A stretch of DNA of 64,000 nt from Ancylobacter amanitiformis. Lineage in GTDB: Bacteria; Pseudomonadota; Alphaproteobacteria; Rhizobiales; Xanthobacteraceae. The notes beneath the pieces were generated by a model. It ran no database searches. It was not told the origin of the DNA and worked only from the letters and a program-made list of their open reading frames with translations. The position numbers and the translations under genes were made by a program. Below, one piece after another: positions 62,327-64,000 of the stretch. The stretch is taken from positions 46,482 to 110,481 of the forward strand of contig NZ_JAUSVR010000013.1 in NCBI RefSeq assembly GCF_030814815.1. Direction: 5' to 3'. How positions within the stretch are numbered: position 1 is the stretch's first letter; each line of letters starts with the position of its first letter.

Positions 62327-63204
62327 GCTGCACGATCCCAGAAATAGACCTTAGCCGGCTCAGGCTCCCAAAGCTTCGCCGTGGCAATGCCCGGAAGGCC
62401 CGCGAGAGCGCGATATTCCGAGCCGAAGGCGACGTAGCCATCGGTCTCGGCCATGACCGCCGGCTTGCAGGCGATGGGATCGCGCAGCACGCCGAAGCCG
62501 TTCTCGGTGCCGACGACGAATGTATAGAAACCGTCGAGATCGTCGAGCGAGTGGGTCAGCGCCTCGCCCAGCGTGTCGCCGCCGCGCATGCGGTAGGTGA
62601 GATAGGCGGCGGCGACCTCGCTGTCATTTTCGGTGTCGACGCGGAATCCCTCCCGCGCCAGACGACGCCGCACGCCGGCATGGTTCGACAGCGACCCATT
62701 ATGGACCAGGCACTGGTCCGGCCCGGTGGAGAAGGGATGCGCCCCCTCGGTCGTCACCGCGCTCTCGGTCGCCATGCGGGTGTGGCCGATCGCGTGCGTA
62801 CCGGCCATCGTCTCGAGCTTGAAGCGCCTGGCGACATCCGCCGGCAGGCCGACCTCCTTGTAGAGTTCCATGCGTTGCCCGACGCCGACCACGCGAATTT
62901 CGGGAGCAAGCCGGCCGAGCGCCGCGCGCACCGTCGCCTCTTCCCCCACCGGCACGTTGAGCACCGCGTGAGTGTCGCGCGGGGTGACGGCATGCCCGCT
63001 CGCGGCGCCCAGCGCGGTGAAATCCGTTCCAGCCGGGCCGCGCAGGGTAAGCTTCACGAAGCCGGGCGCGCCGGCGCCATAGACAGCGAAGCCCGCGGAA
63101 TCGGGCCCGCGATCGCACATGATATCGAGCATTTCCGCCAGCATGGCCCCCAGTTCGGGCTCCAGCTTCGGATCCTTGAGAAACAGGCCGACAATGCCGC
63201 ACAT
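62323..63204 (-). CDS. glxB: Class II glutamine amidotransferase subunit (GlxB/MgsA)
   Basis: The protein has 293 residues. It starts MCGIVGLF, so after Met removal the nucleophile is C2, as in GltB and PurF amidotransferases. CDRGPDSAGFAVYG, GHTRMATESAVTTEGAHPF and LVHNGSLSNH are the glutaminase motifs. It releases the amide nitrogen (or methylamine from gamma-glutamylmethylamide) for the GlxD subunit. ATG 63204 is chosen to place Cys at position 2. It is first in the operon glxB-glxC-glxD. Confidence 0.9.
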   Translation of the reverse strand: MCGIVGLFLKDPKLEPELGAMLAEMLDIMCDRGPDSAGFAVYGAGAPGFVKLTLRGPAGTDFTALGAASGHAVTPRDTHAVLNVPVGEEATVRAALGRLAPEIRVVGVGQRMELYKEVGLPADVARRFKLETMAGTHAIGHTRMATESAVTTEGAHPFSTGPDQCLVHNGSLSNHAGVRRRLAREGFRVDTENDSEVAAAYLTYRMRGGDTLGEALTHSLDDLDGFYTFVVGTENGFGVLRDPIACKPAVMAETDGYVAFGSEYRALAGLPGIATAKLWEPEPAKVYFWDRAA

Positions 63205-63486
63205 TTTCGTGGGGCCTCCATAGCGAGGAGTGGTTGCCTTGTTTCTAGGCCTTGGGTGTCGGCGCGTCAATCTTGGGAATATAATTTTCTCTATAAGAAA
63301 AACATTCTGGCTCGTCGGATCACCTCGCCAGGCATCCATGTCCAGCCGCATCGATTTTGCTATCCCGGCGCGTCCCACCCCCTCGCGAGTCCGAATTCCG
63401 AGCCCTCCGGCCGAACACCACTTTAGCTGGCAGAGTCGCATCCAGCAGGTATCATCGATTGCATGCGGCTTCCCGACGGAGTGGCG

Positions 63487-63870
63487 ATGATGGATGAAGA
63501 GAGTGTCGGCACACTACGTTATCGCGCGTGGAGAATGACAGCGCTTGCCATCCTCGGTTTCGACGCTGTGTTCGACACGGCCCAATGGCAAGCCATTTAT
63601 TACCATTGTCATCTTTTGGAGTGCCGGTGGATTGACAGAATCAGCACGCTGACCGGATTGGTTGCATTGCTTCTCATGGCGCGTTTTTGGATTGGAAATG
63701 CTGACAGATCTTCAGACTTCTGGTCCAAATGCCTTTCGTGTTCCACCGTCGGCGCCGCAGCATTCCTGATTTTCTACGGATTCGGCGTCGCGGGTGAAGG
63801 TCCGTGCCCGGAATGGAAAACGAACTGCGGCGGCATTTGGAACGTCTGGCCCTGGATGCCGGGCCAGTAG
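63487..63870 (+). CDS. Small membrane protein of unknown function
   Basis: The protein has 127 residues with about three hydrophobic segments (MTALAILGFDAVFD, LTGLVALLLMARFWIG, AAAFLIFYGFGVAG) and a Trp/Cys-rich end (CGGIWNVWPWMPG). GC is lower than in its neighbours, hinting at a recent or poorly adapted gene. ATG 63487, 63490 and 63463 are all in frame; GGAG precedes 63487. I do not recognise it. Confidence 0.55.
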   Translation: MMDEESVGTLRYRAWRMTALAILGFDAVFDTAQWQAIYYHCHLLECRWIDRISTLTGLVALLLMARFWIGNADRSSDFWSKCLSCSTVGAAAFLIFYGFGVAGEGPCPEWKTNCGGIWNVWPWMPGQ

Positions 63871-64000
63871 CCGATTCTGCGAGCGCACCCGCCCCGTCCC
63901 CGCGCGATCCTTCGGCTGGGGCTTCCGCCCATTTTTGGGTGTGCCGGGATTGTTGAGTTGCGCTGTTGGGGGTGTTGTTACGAACGAAAACCCCGCCTGG

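Noticed and set aside
63871..64000. RNA gene or terminator at the right edge
   Set aside because: No tRNA-like cloverleaf or full hairpin could be built from the remaining bases.

Overview
The window reads as chromosome of a high-GC alphaproteobacterium of the order Hyphomicrobiales (Rhizobiales). A free-living member of the Xanthobacteraceae (Ancylobacter/Starkeya/Xanthobacter type) is my best guess. The grounds are the very GC-rich codon use, the rkp-like capsule genes, two interspersed repeat families typical of this order, the fused carnitine dehydrogenase-thioesterase, and a glxBCD-glnT cluster. The taxon is an inference.

Layout. 1-2977: end of an unknown gene, succinate-semialdehyde dehydrogenase, an alpha/beta hydrolase and a CrcB/FluC fluoride channel. 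3018-31554: a large surface-polysaccharide locus. On the minus strand lie glycosyltransferase, pyruvyl transferase and manC, then SDR, KpsS-like protein and a double pyruvyl transferase. On the plus strand lie an 844-aa glycosyltransferase, a 2476-aa reducing polyketide synthase, an alpha-oxoamine synthase and another glycosyltransferase. A convergent membrane sulfatase-like gene follows, then kpsE-kpsM-kpsT, a 72-aa protein and an outer-membrane export lipoprotein. 31649-40676: a secreted Cys-containing protein, AMP nucleosidase, an LLM flavoprotein, an aae-like efflux operon (MarR, FUSC, DUF1656, HlyD) and a Tat-exported oxalate decarboxylase-like bicupin. 41249-46718: an oligopeptide ABC importer. 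46873-52077: carnitine catabolism (CaiX-type binding protein, GlxA/CdhR-type regulator, BKACE, fused carnitine dehydrogenase/thioesterase) and a peptide deformylase homologue lacking two metal ligands. 52564-58789: GDP-D-glycero-D-manno-heptose synthesis plus a 1081-aa two-headed glycosyltransferase. 58834-63204: GlnT-type glutamine synthetase with a three-subunit glutamate-synthase-like complex. The window ends with a small membrane protein; 63871-64000 shows nothing I can call.

How it fits together. The PKS, oxoamine synthase, SDR, sulfatase-like protein and KpsS-like protein match in kind the rkpA-G-H-I-J set known from Sinorhizobium K-antigen loci. I infer that PKS, oxoamine synthase and SDR build a long-chain amino-alcohol (sphingoid-like) lipid, the way fumonisin backbones are made, as an anchor or primer for a capsule. 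ManC and the heptose genes would supply GDP-sugars, the glycosyltransferases would assemble the chain, three pyruvyl-transferase domains would decorate it, and KpsE/M/T plus the export lipoprotein would move it out. The KpsT-like ATPase lacks a normal signature motif and the H-loop histidine, which is unusual. No tRNA, rRNA, CRISPR array, transposase or integrase was found.
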